DNA of 34,651 nt from an uncultured Bacteroidales bacterium (GCA_902792555.1 CADAZW010000007.1:1-34651); one strand, 5' to 3'; positions 15,573 through 23,628 are shown, counted from the stretch's first letter. The notes: a model not told the origin generated them from the sequence alone. Program-made: numbers and translations.

Positions 15573-16853
15573 ATGCTGACCTGCAGGAAGGCTCTCGCGG
15601 TGTTGTTGCTGCTTATGGCGGTACCCACCGCGAGAGCCTTTGTTTCCGTTTCCGGCGGCTTGCTCCTTCGCAACGGCGAGCCTTACCGCTTTGTGGGCAC
15701 CAATCTGTGGTACGCCCCCATCCTGGCGTCCACCGGGCAAGGCGGCGACCGGCAGCGTCTGGCCCGTGAGCTCGATGCCTTGAGCGCCATCGGCGTCAGC
15801 AACCTGCGCGTGCTGGTGGGCAGCGACGGCCCGCGCGGTGTCAGGACCAAGGTGGATCCCACGTTGCAGGAGGCCCCAGGGGTGTACAACGACACTTTGC
15901 TCGACGGCCTTGACTATTTCATGGCTGAGGCGGCACGCCGTGACATGCAGGTGGTGCTGTACCTCAACAACTCGTGGGAGTGGAGTGGCGGCTATGCCTA
16001 CTATCTCGAGCAGGCCGGCGAGGCCAGCGCCCCGCTGAGCAGCGAGGTGCCGTGGCAGGCATACTGTCAATACCAGAGCCGCTTCTCCACCAACCGCAGG
16101 GCGCAGCAGCTCTTTCTCGACCATGTTCGTTACATCGTCACGCGCACCAATCGCTACACCGGACTGCCCTATGCCGACGACCCCGCCCTGATGGCATGGC
16201 AGATAGGCAACGAGCCCCGCGCCTTCAGCCCGGAGGTGAAGGAGCCCTTCGCCCGGTGGCTCAGCGAGACCGCCGCCCTCATCCGCTCGCTCGATGCCAA
16301 CCACCTTATCAGCATAGGCACCGAGGGAATCATAGGCTGCGAGGGCGATAGCGCACTCTATCGGCGCATCAGCTCCGACCCCAACATCGACATACTCAAC
16401 CTTCATATCTGGCCCTCCAACTGGGGCTGGGCATCCAAGACCGTCGATGACGGCGACCTGGAGCGAAGCGTTGGTGAGACACTCCGCTATATCAATGCCC
16501 ATGTAGCCTTGGGGCGCCAGCTGGGCAAGCCTGTGGTGATAGAGGAGTTCGGTTTTCCCCGTGACGGCGGCAGCCACGGCGTAGGCACTCCCGTGCTCGC
16601 CCGCGACATCTATTACGACTTCATCCTCTCGCGGCTGGTGGAGGCTGCCGAGAGCGGCGACAGCCCCCTGATGGGAGTCAATTTCTGGGCGTGGGGCGGC
16701 AGCGCCCTGCCGGCACACGACGCATGGATGCCCGGCGATGACTATTGCGGCGACCCAGCCCATGAGCCCCAGGGACTCTATTCCGTCTTTGCCACCGACA
16801 CCACCACCCTGCGATTGATACAAAGTGCAGCCTTTATGACCAACAACCGTTAG
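15573..16853 (+). CDS. Secreted glycoside hydrolase family 5, probable endo-beta-1,4-mannanase
   Basis: The predicted activity is endo-cleavage of beta-mannan outside the cytoplasm. MLTCRKALAVLLLLMAVPTARA is a signal peptide. The single catalytic TIM barrel (about residues 22-420) has the GH5 acid/base in MAWQIGNEPR (E214) and the nucleophile in VVIEEFGFP (E325). GTNLWYAP, a LRVLVGSDG strand and NFWAWGG are characteristic of subfamily 7 (mannanases). There is no carbohydrate-binding module, and neither lipoprotein cysteine nor sorting tail. It is not part of a SusCD locus. Just downstream is the dead 3' end of a sialate O-acetylesterase (17416-17577), suggesting that a larger glycan cluster stood here and decayed. 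Other GH5 specificities such as cellulase are possible but less likely. Confidence 0.85.
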   Translation: MLTCRKALAVLLLLMAVPTARAFVSVSGGLLLRNGEPYRFVGTNLWYAPILASTGQGGDRQRLARELDALSAIGVSNLRVLVGSDGPRGVRTKVDPTLQEAPGVYNDTLLDGLDYFMAEAARRDMQVVLYLNNSWEWSGGYAYYLEQAGEASAPLSSEVPWQAYCQYQSRFSTNRRAQQLFLDHVRYIVTRTNRYTGLPYADDPALMAWQIGNEPRAFSPEVKEPFARWLSETAALIRSLDANHLISIGTEGIIGCEGDSALYRRISSDPNIDILNLHIWPSNWGWASKTVDDGDLERSVGETLRYINAHVALGRQLGKPVVIEEFGFPRDGGSHGVGTPVLARDIYYDFILSRLVEAAESGDSPLMGVNFWAWGGSALPAHDAWMPGDDYCGDPAHEPQGLYSVFATDTTTLRLIQSAAFMTNNR

Positions 16854-16954
16854 CCGGACATTCTATTGGCTTAACTTCCTTAGCTTCTTAGTATATAAAT
16901 TTGTAAATCGCGAGGGAAAATCTATGCTGAGCCTGTTGTAATTTGTTCAATGGT

Positions 16955-17150
16955 CAATGCCGAAGGCATCGCGAGAAATTGCTTTTGAGCAATGCGCTCT
17001 TTGAGCGAGAAATTGCTTTTGAGCAATGCGCTCTTTGAGCGAGCGGCTCGTCGGCTGTCGTGCCGGGGTCCCCTTTGGGGAATTAAGAAAAGATCTCGTT
17101 GCAAGGCAACGGTGCCGACTTCAAAGAGCCGCGAGAGCGAAGCGGCAATG
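16955..17150 (-). repeat. Copy 3 of the structured element, enlarged and inverted
   Basis: Its ends, read on the minus strand, are ATTGCCGCTTCGCTCTC and TCGCGATGCCTTCGGCATTG. These are the same termini as the copies at 13282 and 22091, but about 200 bases apart instead of 85. The interior holds a 34-bp unit present twice in tandem (16971-17004 and 17005-17038, each with the hairpin ATTGCTTTTGAGCAAT) and a CCCCTTTGGGG palindrome. Both sides carry CAATGGTCAATG, as if the element sits in, or duplicates, that sequence. Confidence 0.65.
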
Positions 17151-17232
17151 GTCAATGTTCGAAATCTGCCTTCATCTGCGAAATCTGCTTAAAAAACTAT
17201 CAACTATCAATTATCAATTATCAACTATCATC

Positions 17233-17337
17233 TAATCGCGCCGAAACCGAATCTAATCGCGCCGAAACTGACCTTTTCTGCGCGATTAAAAAAATTATGC
17301 GCGCGATTAAATAATGTATTCGCGCAATAATAAAACT
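17233..17337. repeat. 21-bp periodic array A (TAATCGCGC units)
   Basis: TAATCGCGCCGAAAC begins at 17233 and 17254. The inverted core GCGCGATTA then appears at 17280 and 17301, with a variant GCGCAATAA at 17322, always 21 bases apart within an orientation. Spacers are A/T rich and diverged while the spacing is exact. The array lies between TCAACTATCA repeats and the esterase remnant. A short frame through it shows only repeat residues, so it is not taken as a gene. Confidence 0.7.
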
Positions 17338-17415
17338 TTTCTCTGACTTCGCCGGATTTTTCTCCGACCTTGCAAATTTCATCTCGCGAGGTCGCACTGG
17401 GATTGCGGCTTGTAG

Positions 17416-17577
17416 GCTCACACCGAGGGTGAGGGCTGGCGCAGCCGCATCGTCGAGGAGAGTCCCGATGTGCCGTACCCCATTGCCGTGCGCTACGCCT
17501 AGGCCGACAATCCCGAGTGCAACCTTCGCACCCAGTCCGGCTTGCCCGTAGGCCCCTTCCGCACCGATGACTGGTGA
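17416..17577 (+). pseudogene. 3' remnant of a sialate O-acetylesterase gene
   Basis: Translation in this frame gives the C-terminal sequence of the SASA family: AHTEGEGWRSRIVEES, PDVPYPIAVRYA, a stop, ADNPECNLRTQSG, then LPVGPFRTDDW and the natural TGA. The family normally reads RYAWADNP, so the TAG at 17500-17502 replaces a tryptophan codon (TGG to TAG). Everything upstream of 17416 is gone: the preceding codon is TAG and no homologous sequence follows to the left. SASA enzymes remove O-acetyl groups from sialic acids or other sugars. Lying just after a GH5 gene and before a surface protein, the fragment marks a lost glycan deacetylase. Confidence 0.8.
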
Positions 17578-17706
17578 TAATATATTAGACCATTAGCGGT
17601 TACTCTCAGGCTCTCCCTCTAAGATAGGGGGAGTCCCGTTTGAGGGGAGGGGGTATGATATAAGTAATTAAAGTTTAGCGAGTCCGCCCTGTTTAAATAG
17701 GGTGGA
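17578..17706. repeat. Palindromic intergenic stretch ahead of the 1308-aa gene
   Basis: CTCCCTCTAAGATAGGGGGAG is followed by a GGGGAGGGGGT run. A second imperfect palindrome, CCGCCCT (17684-17690) with AGGGTGG (17699-17705), lies next to the -33 site. The first resembles a palindrome embedded in queA (CTCCCTCTTGAGGGGGAG on the coding strand). The remaining bases of 16854-17783 not listed elsewhere are non-coding. Confidence 0.5.
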
Positions 17707-17710
17707 TTTC

Positions 17711-17740
17711 TTGTCAATTCAAATATTTTGTTTATTTTTG
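17711..17740 (+). promoter_or_regulatory. Promoter TTG-N19-TATTTTTG for the 17784-21936 unit
   Basis: TTG (17711-17713), an exact 19-base spacer and TATTTTTG (17733-17740) match the consensus fully. The start site would fall at about 17747, so the in-frame ATG at 17748 would have no leader. The ATG at 17784, with a 37-base A-rich leader, is preferred. Confidence 0.8.
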
Positions 17741-17783
17741 CACCGAAATGACAATTAAGCAAAACAACAAAAACACTACCGAT

Positions 17784-20700
17784 ATGAAAAACTTTGCCAA
17801 CAACACATTCTGGAGGCGGGCGGCCATAACGCTGCTGCTCGCGGTCATTACTACCACCGCGGCCTTGGCGCAGGGAAATACTTTGACAATGGTGAATGCG
17901 AAAAACACTGTCTGGAGTAACATGAAGAAACTTTTATATAGCGAAAGCGATAGCACAGGGAGGCCAGGTTTCAATTTCAGATCTTTGTTTGCAGACGACG
18001 ATTCACCCCAAATGAACGCAGATCGTAAACTGTCTTCAGATTCTGAACCACTAAGTACTGAACCGCCAAGTATAAAGAGTACTTTTGCAGGGGGTGGTTT
18101 GGACGCCTCTTTTACGCTACAGGATACATGCACATTGACTGGTTATAGTTTTCCCGGATATAAGTGTGAGGCGCTAAATAAACTTTTTCCTGATATGGAG
18201 AATTTTTCTCTTAATGTTAAAGAATTCACTCTTGGTGGTAATAATCCTGATGACAAACCTATACTTGAAGTTGGAGAACACTTGGAACCTGAAACAGGTA
18301 CGAATGAACCGACAGTCCAGTCGCCTATGGTTCTTCGAGGGAACTCGGTAACGTTTTCAAATTTGGCACTCTCAGACGGTGTTATTTGCGAAGGTGATGT
18401 TTTTATCACCTTGCTTGGAACAAGCTACGTGGAAAGGCATGGTGGCCCCGGTATTACTGTTTCGGAGGGAAGTAGGCTCACAATATGTGGCGAAGGTACA
18501 CTGATTGTCGTCGGAGACCATGGTTGCGCCGCCATCGGCGGTGGACCCGAACAGAACTGTGGCAAAATCGATATTGATATTAAGGGCAGCCTCATAGCCA
18601 CTGGCGGCAAATACGCGGCGGCCATCGGTAGCGGCAAGAACGGCACTTGCGCCAAGATCACCATCGGCAATCGCATCACCTCTCTTATTGCCGTGGGCGG
18701 CGAGAATGCCGAGGCAATAGGTAGCGGCGAGAATGGCACGTGTGGTGCCATCAGTATCGCCGACGGTTTGGTGGATGAGGAGGTTGATGGTGCGCGCATA
18801 CTGTACAAAGATATCGACTACGATGTTTGGGTGGGAAACACGCAGGTTAGCGCAACCAAGTGCAGCAATATCCTGGGCGACGGCACAGCCTCTTATGACC
18901 CCGAGACGCAGACGCTTACGCTCGACCATCCCACGACAGACTTTGCCATCCGCTCTACAGGCATCGACCTGACTGTGAAGGGATATTATAAGATGACGGA
19001 TGCCGTAGGCGAAACAGGAATTAAGGTGGAAGGCGGCTCGCTGACGCTCAATGGCGATTTCGTTTTCCGTGGCTCGTCAACTGGCATAAGTGCTGAGGGC
19101 AATGTAAGTGTAAAGGGTAGAGTGTTGGCATACGGTGGCTCGTCGGCCATCAGCCAGACGGGCACGCTGACATTGGTACCTGGTTTCTTTGCCGCTACGC
19201 GTGTGGAGCAGTATGTGGGCAGTGGTGAGCCAACGGTGCAGACCATAGCGGGCACAGCCATTGGTGACGGCACGGAGGGGCATCCTTACGAGATAAGCAG
19301 CACGTCGCAGTGGACCATGGCTTGCGAGGACGTGGCCAACGGTGGGGTGACGGCAGGCAAGTATTTCAAACTCGCCAGCGGCTGTTACGCTAATGATATG
19401 ATGGGCACTGCCGACAATCCTTTTGCAGGAACCATCGACGGGCAGCGCCAGTACTTCTATGTACAGGCTAATATCGTAACATCGAAGGAAGGCGCAGCGC
19501 TGTTCCCATACGTCAGCGGGGCTACCATCAAAAACCTCGCTTTAACTGGTAACATCGTTGGCGGCAACGGCTCATCGGGTATCGTGGGCAAGGCCGTGGG
19601 CGGCACCACGACAATTGAAAATTGTATATTCAGCGGATGGGTTGATAACACGTCCGGAGAGATAGCCACTAATTGGATAGTAGGCGCCAAGGCCGAAGGC
19701 GCTACGGTGACAACCGCCAACTGCCTTAACGCCAGCGTATTTATATGGGGTACGGGCGAGAGAGCCTATGGCTTGGTTGGCAGCAGTGGTGTAACGCTGA
19801 CGCAGGTTGGCACCACGGGTGTGAGATACGGAGGAGTTATCTGGGCACCGAAGGACGCAGTTGTCTCTTTCAATGTCTCAGATTATACTGATGTCGTGGC
19901 GAGCTCAGGGTCGGAGCTTTCTGTTAATGAGGGCGTTTATACGATAACAATGCCTGCAGAGGATGTGATAATAGAGCCGCGCTTGGCAGCGAAGCGGGCT
20001 GTAACCGTGGCCGACGGCATCACGGGTGGCACCGTCACGGTGAACAAGGCCACGGCCACGGAGGGGTCGAATGTGCTTATAACCGTCACTCCCGATGACT
20101 ACTACCTGCTGAAATCGCTGACGGTGAAGGATGCTGACGACAATGAGATAGAATACGATTTCTATGGTTTCTTCTGCATGCCAGCCAGCCCTGTGACCAT
20201 CACCGCTGAGTTCGTGAAGAAGTACAGCTTCGATTCCAGTACCGGCGTGCTGACGCTGATGTATGGCATATTTAACAATGGCGAGCATGGCAACTTCGAC
20301 ACCGACATAACAGAGCACAAAAGCGAGGTGACAAAAGTTGCCGGCGCCCCGGGCGTGCGTTTAAACGAGAGTGTCAGCGGACTATTCAGTGGTTTCATCA
20401 ACTGCACGGAGATAGACTTGCAATATGTGGAGACCAGCACAATGACCATCACTTCCAACATGTTCGGCCAATGTGCGGCGCTGAAGAAACTGAACATGAA
20501 CGGCTGGGATACATCGAATGTTACCGATATGAGCAATATGTTCTACGGCTGCGGCGATTTGGGCGAGATAGACCTGAGCGGTTTCGTTTTTGCAGACGGA
20601 GTTAATGTCAGCAATATGTTCCAAGGTTGCGGTGTGTACAAGCTAACTCTTCCCACCGGCGTGGGCGTCACCAAGGAGATGCAGCTGAACAAGGGCCATC

Positions 20701-21710
20701 ACGACAATAATTGGGTATATAGCGGCTGGCAGAAGCTGGGCGACCCGACCCAGACCTCCACCTTTGAGCAGGATGCCAACGACCCTGACTTCTCCTACGC
20801 TGTGCTGCCTGCGCAGACGGCAACTTCTACCTTCGTCTGGAAGGAGATGCCTGCCGACTTCGTGCTCGAACTGCCCGACGGCCAGGACAACCGCACCCTC
20901 ATCGAGCTCTGGAACGGCATGACCGTAAACGTAAAGCTCACTGGCCGCACACTCTACAAGGATGGCGAATGGAACACGCTCTGCCTGCCGCTCGTTTCGC
21001 CCGGAGCGCAATGGTTGGGAGCTACGGATTTGGGTAAAGCTCTGGGATATGACTACGAAATAAAAGCACTGACTGCCGAGGACCGATTCAACTCAGCGGG
21101 GCAGCGCTACCCCTTATGGGATCCTAGTGTGGATCCAGCCGATTATCCTTACCAGACAGGCTTTAATGCCGAGACGGGCGAGTTATCGATATACTTCATC
21201 CCCTCTTATACGATGTATCCCGGTGCGCCCTACCTCATAAAGTGGCCTAAGCCCGATGGTTATGTGGCTTACGATGGTACTAATGCTGCAACATGCAGCG
21301 ACATTGTCAGTCCGACCTTCAATGGCGTTACCATCGACAAGACGATGAACGATGTCGTCAGCGCAGACGGAAACCTCACCTTCAGTGGCACCTACGACAA
21401 CCGCTACTTCCCCGTGGCCAACAGCAGCATTTACTTCATGGGCCTCAACAACACCATCTACTACCCCGGCGCCACAGCCGTGGTAGGTCCCGAGCGAGCA
21501 TACTTCGAGCTCAGCGACCCCAATGCCCATGTCAAGCGATATGCCTTCAACTTCGGCGAGGATGATGTAACCGCAGTCGCAGAAAAGTTCAATGTTAAAT
21601 CGTCACTGTTCAATGATCAATGGTACACCATCAGCGGAGTGAAGCTCAACGGCAAGCCGAACACTAAGGGTGTATATATCAACAATGGCAAGAAAGTAGT
21701 GGTAAAATAG
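17784..21710 (+). CDS. Large secreted BspA-like surface protein, 1308 aa
   Basis: This is an exported protein, probably a surface adhesin or binding protein; its ligand is unknown. MKNFANNTFWRRAAITLLLA begins a signal peptide ending AALAQG. Residues about 245-345 carry a glycine-rich beta-repeat region with AAIGGG, AAIGSGKNGTCAKI and EAIGSGENGTCGAI. About 560-660 resemble GLUG-type turns (NLALTGNIVGGNGSSGIVGK). About 735-810 are an Ig-like bacterial repeat (GGTVTVNKATATEGSNVLI...). About 812-955 are BspA/DUF285 leucine-rich units (FDSSTGVLTLMYG, WDTSNVTDMSNMFYGCGDL). The last third ends in WYTISGVKLNGKPNTKGVY and a KKVVVK tail. A stretch at about 17880-18500 is A/T richer than the rest, hinting at a mosaic gene. 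The 66-aa gene follows after 25 bases. Confidence 0.85.
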   Translation: MKNFANNTFWRRAAITLLLAVITTTAALAQGNTLTMVNAKNTVWSNMKKLLYSESDSTGRPGFNFRSLFADDDSPQMNADRKLSSDSEPLSTEPPSIKSTFAGGGLDASFTLQDTCTLTGYSFPGYKCEALNKLFPDMENFSLNVKEFTLGGNNPDDKPILEVGEHLEPETGTNEPTVQSPMVLRGNSVTFSNLALSDGVICEGDVFITLLGTSYVERHGGPGITVSEGSRLTICGEGTLIVVGDHGCAAIGGGPEQNCGKIDIDIKGSLIATGGKYAAAIGSGKNGTCAKITIGNRITSLIAVGGENAEAIGSGENGTCGAISIADGLVDEEVDGARILYKDIDYDVWVGNTQVSATKCSNILGDGTASYDPETQTLTLDHPTTDFAIRSTGIDLTVKGYYKMTDAVGETGIKVEGGSLTLNGDFVFRGSSTGISAEGNVSVKGRVLAYGGSSAISQTGTLTLVPGFFAATRVEQYVGSGEPTVQTIAGTAIGDGTEGHPYEISSTSQWTMACEDVANGGVTAGKYFKLASGCYANDMMGTADNPFAGTIDGQRQYFYVQANIVTSKEGAALFPYVSGATIKNLALTGNIVGGNGSSGIVGKAVGGTTTIENCIFSGWVDNTSGEIATNWIVGAKAEGATVTTANCLNASVFIWGTGERAYGLVGSSGVTLTQVGTTGVRYGGVIWAPKDAVVSFNVSDYTDVVASSGSELSVNEGVYTITMPAEDVIIEPRLAAKRAVTVADGITGGTVTVNKATATEGSNVLITVTPDDYYLLKSLTVKDADDNEIEYDFYGFFCMPASPVTITAEFVKKYSFDSSTGVLTLMYGIFNNGEHGNFDTDITEHKSEVTKVAGAPGVRLNESVSGLFSGFINCTEIDLQYVETSTMTITSNMFGQCAALKKLNMNGWDTSNVTDMSNMFYGCGDLGEIDLSGFVFADGVNVSNMFQGCGVYKLTLPTGVGVTKEMQLNKGHHDNNWVYSGWQKLGDPTQTSTFEQDANDPDFSYAVLPAQTATSTFVWKEMPADFVLELPDGQDNRTLIELWNGMTVNVKLTGRTLYKDGEWNTLCLPLVSPGAQWLGATDLGKALGYDYEIKALTAEDRFNSAGQRYPLWDPSVDPADYPYQTGFNAETGELSIYFIPSYTMYPGAPYLIKWPKPDGYVAYDGTNAATCSDIVSPTFNGVTIDKTMNDVVSADGNLTFSGTYDNRYFPVANSSIYFMGLNNTIYYPGATAVVGPERAYFELSDPNAHVKRYAFNFGEDDVTAVAEKFNVKSSLFNDQWYTISGVKLNGKPNTKGVYINNGKKVVVK

Positions 21711-21735
21711 TCTTAAATATCTAAAGAGGTTAGCT

Positions 21736-21936
21736 ATGAAAAAGAAATATATCATACCGACCGCAGAGACTGTGAACATCAGCCGAATGCTGATGCAGAC
21801 TGGTAGCAGAGTGACCAGCGCCAGCACCAACCTTACCGGAAACGACGAAATCGTCATTGGCGGTACATCCACCAGCGGTGCCCGCAGCAACTTCTTCGGT
21901 GGCTCCATCTGGGATGACACCGACTACGAGGAGTAG
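21736..21936 (+). CDS. Small protein, 66 aa, companion of the surface protein
   Basis: I recognise a recurrent Bacteroidales type of small protein beginning MKK(K/T)Y..P..E..N...ML but know no function for it. The N-terminal 22 residues (MKKKYIIPTAETVNISRMLM) are leader-like with few charges after the lysines. The rest is Ser/Thr/Gly/Asn-rich (VTSASTNLTGNDEIVIGGTS) and ends in the acidic DDTDYEE. There is no clear signal peptide, membrane segment or cysteine. It lies 25 bases after the 1308-aa gene and ahead of a terminator hairpin, so the two are almost surely co-transcribed. A short precursor-peptide or chaperone role can be imagined, but no modification enzyme is nearby. Confidence 0.7.
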   Translation: MKKKYIIPTAETVNISRMLMQTGSRVTSASTNLTGNDEIVIGGTSTSGARSNFFGGSIWDDTDYEE

Positions 21937-21959
21937 AAAACAATAATGATTAGTGATTA

Positions 21960-22007
21960 GCCCCGAAGGGAGGCAGGATATCATCTATTCTGTCATCCCT
22001 TCGGGGC
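21960..22007 (+). terminator. Terminator-like hairpin after the 66-aa gene
   Basis: GCCCCGAAGGGA (21960-21971) pairs perfectly with TCCCTTCGGGGC (21996-22007), a 12-bp G/C-rich stem with a 24-base loop. It is followed by a weak T-run (GATATTT). It lies 23 bases after the stop codon and would also serve transcripts coming from gdhA on the other strand. Confidence 0.6.
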
Positions 22008-22042
22008 GATATTTACAAACGAAACATGTCGTATTTGCTATT

Positions 22043-22090
22043 CCAAGACTCCATTAGATCGGTCCTTGGTCAATCATCGCTTTAGCTACT
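22043..22090. repeat. 48-bp duplicate of the gdhA 3' end (outer copy)
   Basis: All 48 bases, starting CCAAGACTCCATTAGATCGG and ending CATCGCTTTAGCTACT, are identical to 22269-22316. The latter holds the last 12 codons and the stop of gdhA. The 178 bases between the copies (22091-22268) contain the structured element. The arrangement resembles an insertion that duplicated its target, or recombination into the 3' end of gdhA. Confidence 0.9.
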
Positions 22091-22268
22091 GTGCCGCTAC
22101 GCTCTCAAAGGCTCTTGCAAGTTTCGCCCCGGCTTCGCCGACTGCGAAAGAGCCTTTTCGCGATGCCTTCGGCATTGCCGCTGCGCTCTCGCGGCTCTTT
22201 AATGCCAGCCCGCACCGATGGCGCGACCACTGGCGAGCCGCTCGCGAAGCAGCTAAAGCTCAGCTTGC
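22091..22268 (+). repeat. Copy 2 of the structured element between gdhA 3' duplicates
   Basis: The first 86 bases (22091-22176) align with 13282-13362. AAAGGCTCTT (22107-22116) pairs with AAGAGCCTTT (22148-22157), TTTCGC with GCGAAA inside it, and ATGCC with GGCAT closes the terminal hairpin. A second start, ATTGCCGCTGCGCTCTCGCG, follows at once (22174 on), then a less clear G/C-rich part up to the second 48-bp copy. It runs antisense to gdhA and has no credible protein frame. Together with the hairpin and the duplicate it accounts for the 21937-22279 gap. Confidence 0.7.
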
Positions 22269-22279
22269 CCAAGACTCCA

Positions 22280-23617
22280 TTAGATCGGTCCTTGGTCAAT
22301 CATCGCTTTAGCTACTTTTATGAATCCGGCGATGTTGGCGCCCTTCACATAGTTGATGTAGCCGTCGGGCTGCTTGCCGTACTTGAGGCACTGGCCGTGG
22401 ATGGAGCTCATGATCTGGTGCAGGCGCTGGTCAACCTCCTCGGCGGTCCAGGAGAGGTGCATGGCGTTCTGGCTCATCTCTAGGCCGCTGGTGGCTACGC
22501 CGCCGGCGTTGACTGCCTTGCCGGGAGCGAAGAGCATCTTGTGATGCAGGAAGAGGTTGGTGGCCTCCTCGGTGCAACCCATGTTGCTGACCTCGGCGAT
22601 GCAGAGCGTCCTGTTGTCGATGAGCTGCCGTGCATCGGTGGCGCTGACCTCATTCTGCGTGGCGCAGGGCAGCGCGATGTCCACCTTCTGCTCCCAGGGC
22701 TTGCGGCCCGGGTAGAAGGTGGCTGAGGGGAACTTGTCGGCGTAGGGGGCTACGATGTCGTTGCCGCTCTCGCGGAGCTCGAGCATGTAGTCTATCTTGT
22801 CGCCGCTGATGCCCTCGGGGTCATAGACATAGCCGTCGGGGCCGGAGATGGTGACTACCTTGGCGCCGAGCTGGGTGGCCTTGGTGGCTGCGCCCCATGC
22901 CACGTTGCCGAAGCCGCTGATGGCCACTGTCTTGCCCTTGATGTCGATGCCCTTGTCCTTGAGCATCTGGTTGACGAAGTAGAGGGCGCCGAAGCCGGTG
23001 GCCTCGGGGCGCAGGATGGAACCGCCGAACTCGAGGCCCTTGCCGGTGATGGTGCCGGTGTGCTCGCGCTGCAGCTTCTTATACATGCCGTAGAGGTAGC
23101 CTACCTCGCGGCCGCCTACGCCGATGTCGCCGGCGGGAACGTCCTGGTCGGGACCGATGTTGCGCCAGAGCTCAAGCATGAAGGCCTGGCAGAAGCGGCG
23201 TATCTCGGCGTTGCTCCTGCCGCGGGGCGAGAAGTCGCTGCCGCCCTTGGCGCCGCCCATGGGCAGGGTGGTAAGGGCATTCTTGAAGGTCTGCTCGAAG
23301 CCGAGGAACTTAAGGATGCTGAGGTTGACGGAGGCGTGGAAGCGGATGCCGCCCTTGTAGGGGCCTATGGCGTTGTTGAACTGCACGCGGTAGCCGCGGT
23401 TGACTTGCAGCTCGCCTTTGTCGTCCTCCCACACCACGCGGAAGGTGAGGATGCGGTCGGGCTCCACGAGACGCTCGATTATCTTGTTCTTTTCAAACTC
23501 GGGGTGCTGGTTGTAGACGTCTTCTACCGAGAGGAGCACCTCTCTCACTGCCTGGAGAAACTCTGATTCGCCAGGATGCTTGGCCTCAAGGTCGGCCATG
23601 ATTTTTTGTGTGTTCAT
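22280..23617 (-). CDS. gdhA: NADP-type glutamate dehydrogenase
   Basis: GdhA catalyses reductive amination of 2-oxoglutarate, the main ammonium-assimilating step in many Bacteroidales. Landmarks are ILTFRVVWEDDKGELQVNRG, NAIGPYKGGIRFH, the catalytic-lysine block LPMGGAKGGSDFSPRGRS, DVPAGDIGVGGREVGYLYG, the Rossmann fold KTVAISGFGNVAWGAA, and a C-terminal ANIAGFIKVAKAMIDQG. At 445 residues it is the hexameric small-subunit form. The last 12 codons plus stop exist a second time 226 bases downstream (22043-22090), without harm to the gene. It starts 11 bases after the stop of the 827-aa gene. No TAnnTTTG box was found in that gap, so the promoter may lie inside the upstream gene or expression may come from the cluster. 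Confidence 0.96.
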   Translation of the reverse strand: MNTQKIMADLEAKHPGESEFLQAVREVLLSVEDVYNQHPEFEKNKIIERLVEPDRILTFRVVWEDDKGELQVNRGYRVQFNNAIGPYKGGIRFHASVNLSILKFLGFEQTFKNALTTLPMGGAKGGSDFSPRGRSNAEIRRFCQAFMLELWRNIGPDQDVPAGDIGVGGREVGYLYGMYKKLQREHTGTITGKGLEFGGSILRPEATGFGALYFVNQMLKDKGIDIKGKTVAISGFGNVAWGAATKATQLGAKVVTISGPDGYVYDPEGISGDKIDYMLELRESGNDIVAPYADKFPSATFYPGRKPWEQKVDIALPCATQNEVSATDARQLIDNRTLCIAEVSNMGCTEEATNLFLHHKMLFAPGKAVNAGGVATSGLEMSQNAMHLSWTAEEVDQRLHQIMSSIHGQCLKYGKQPDGYINYVKGANIAGFIKVAKAMIDQGPI

Positions 23618-23628
23618 AATGTAAATGG

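Noticed and set aside
15309-16823. Minus-strand open frame of 504 codons opposite purA and GH5.
   Set aside because: It spans two real genes on the other strand and their gap, and has shadow-like composition.
16992-17314. Several overlapping short plus-strand frames between the GH5 gene and the esterase remnant.
   Set aside because: They consist of the tandem 34-bp repeat, simple TATCAACTATCA sequence and the 21-bp array, and mutually overlap in different frames.
17748-17783. Upstream ATG of the 1308-aa gene (12 extra codons).
   Set aside because: It lies at the predicted transcription start and would put hydrophilic residues ahead of the signal peptide; the ATG at 17784 fits better.
22091-22483. 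Plus-strand frame of 130 codons through the structured element into gdhA.
   Set aside because: Its second half is antisense gdhA and the first half is the repeat; composition and position argue against a gene.
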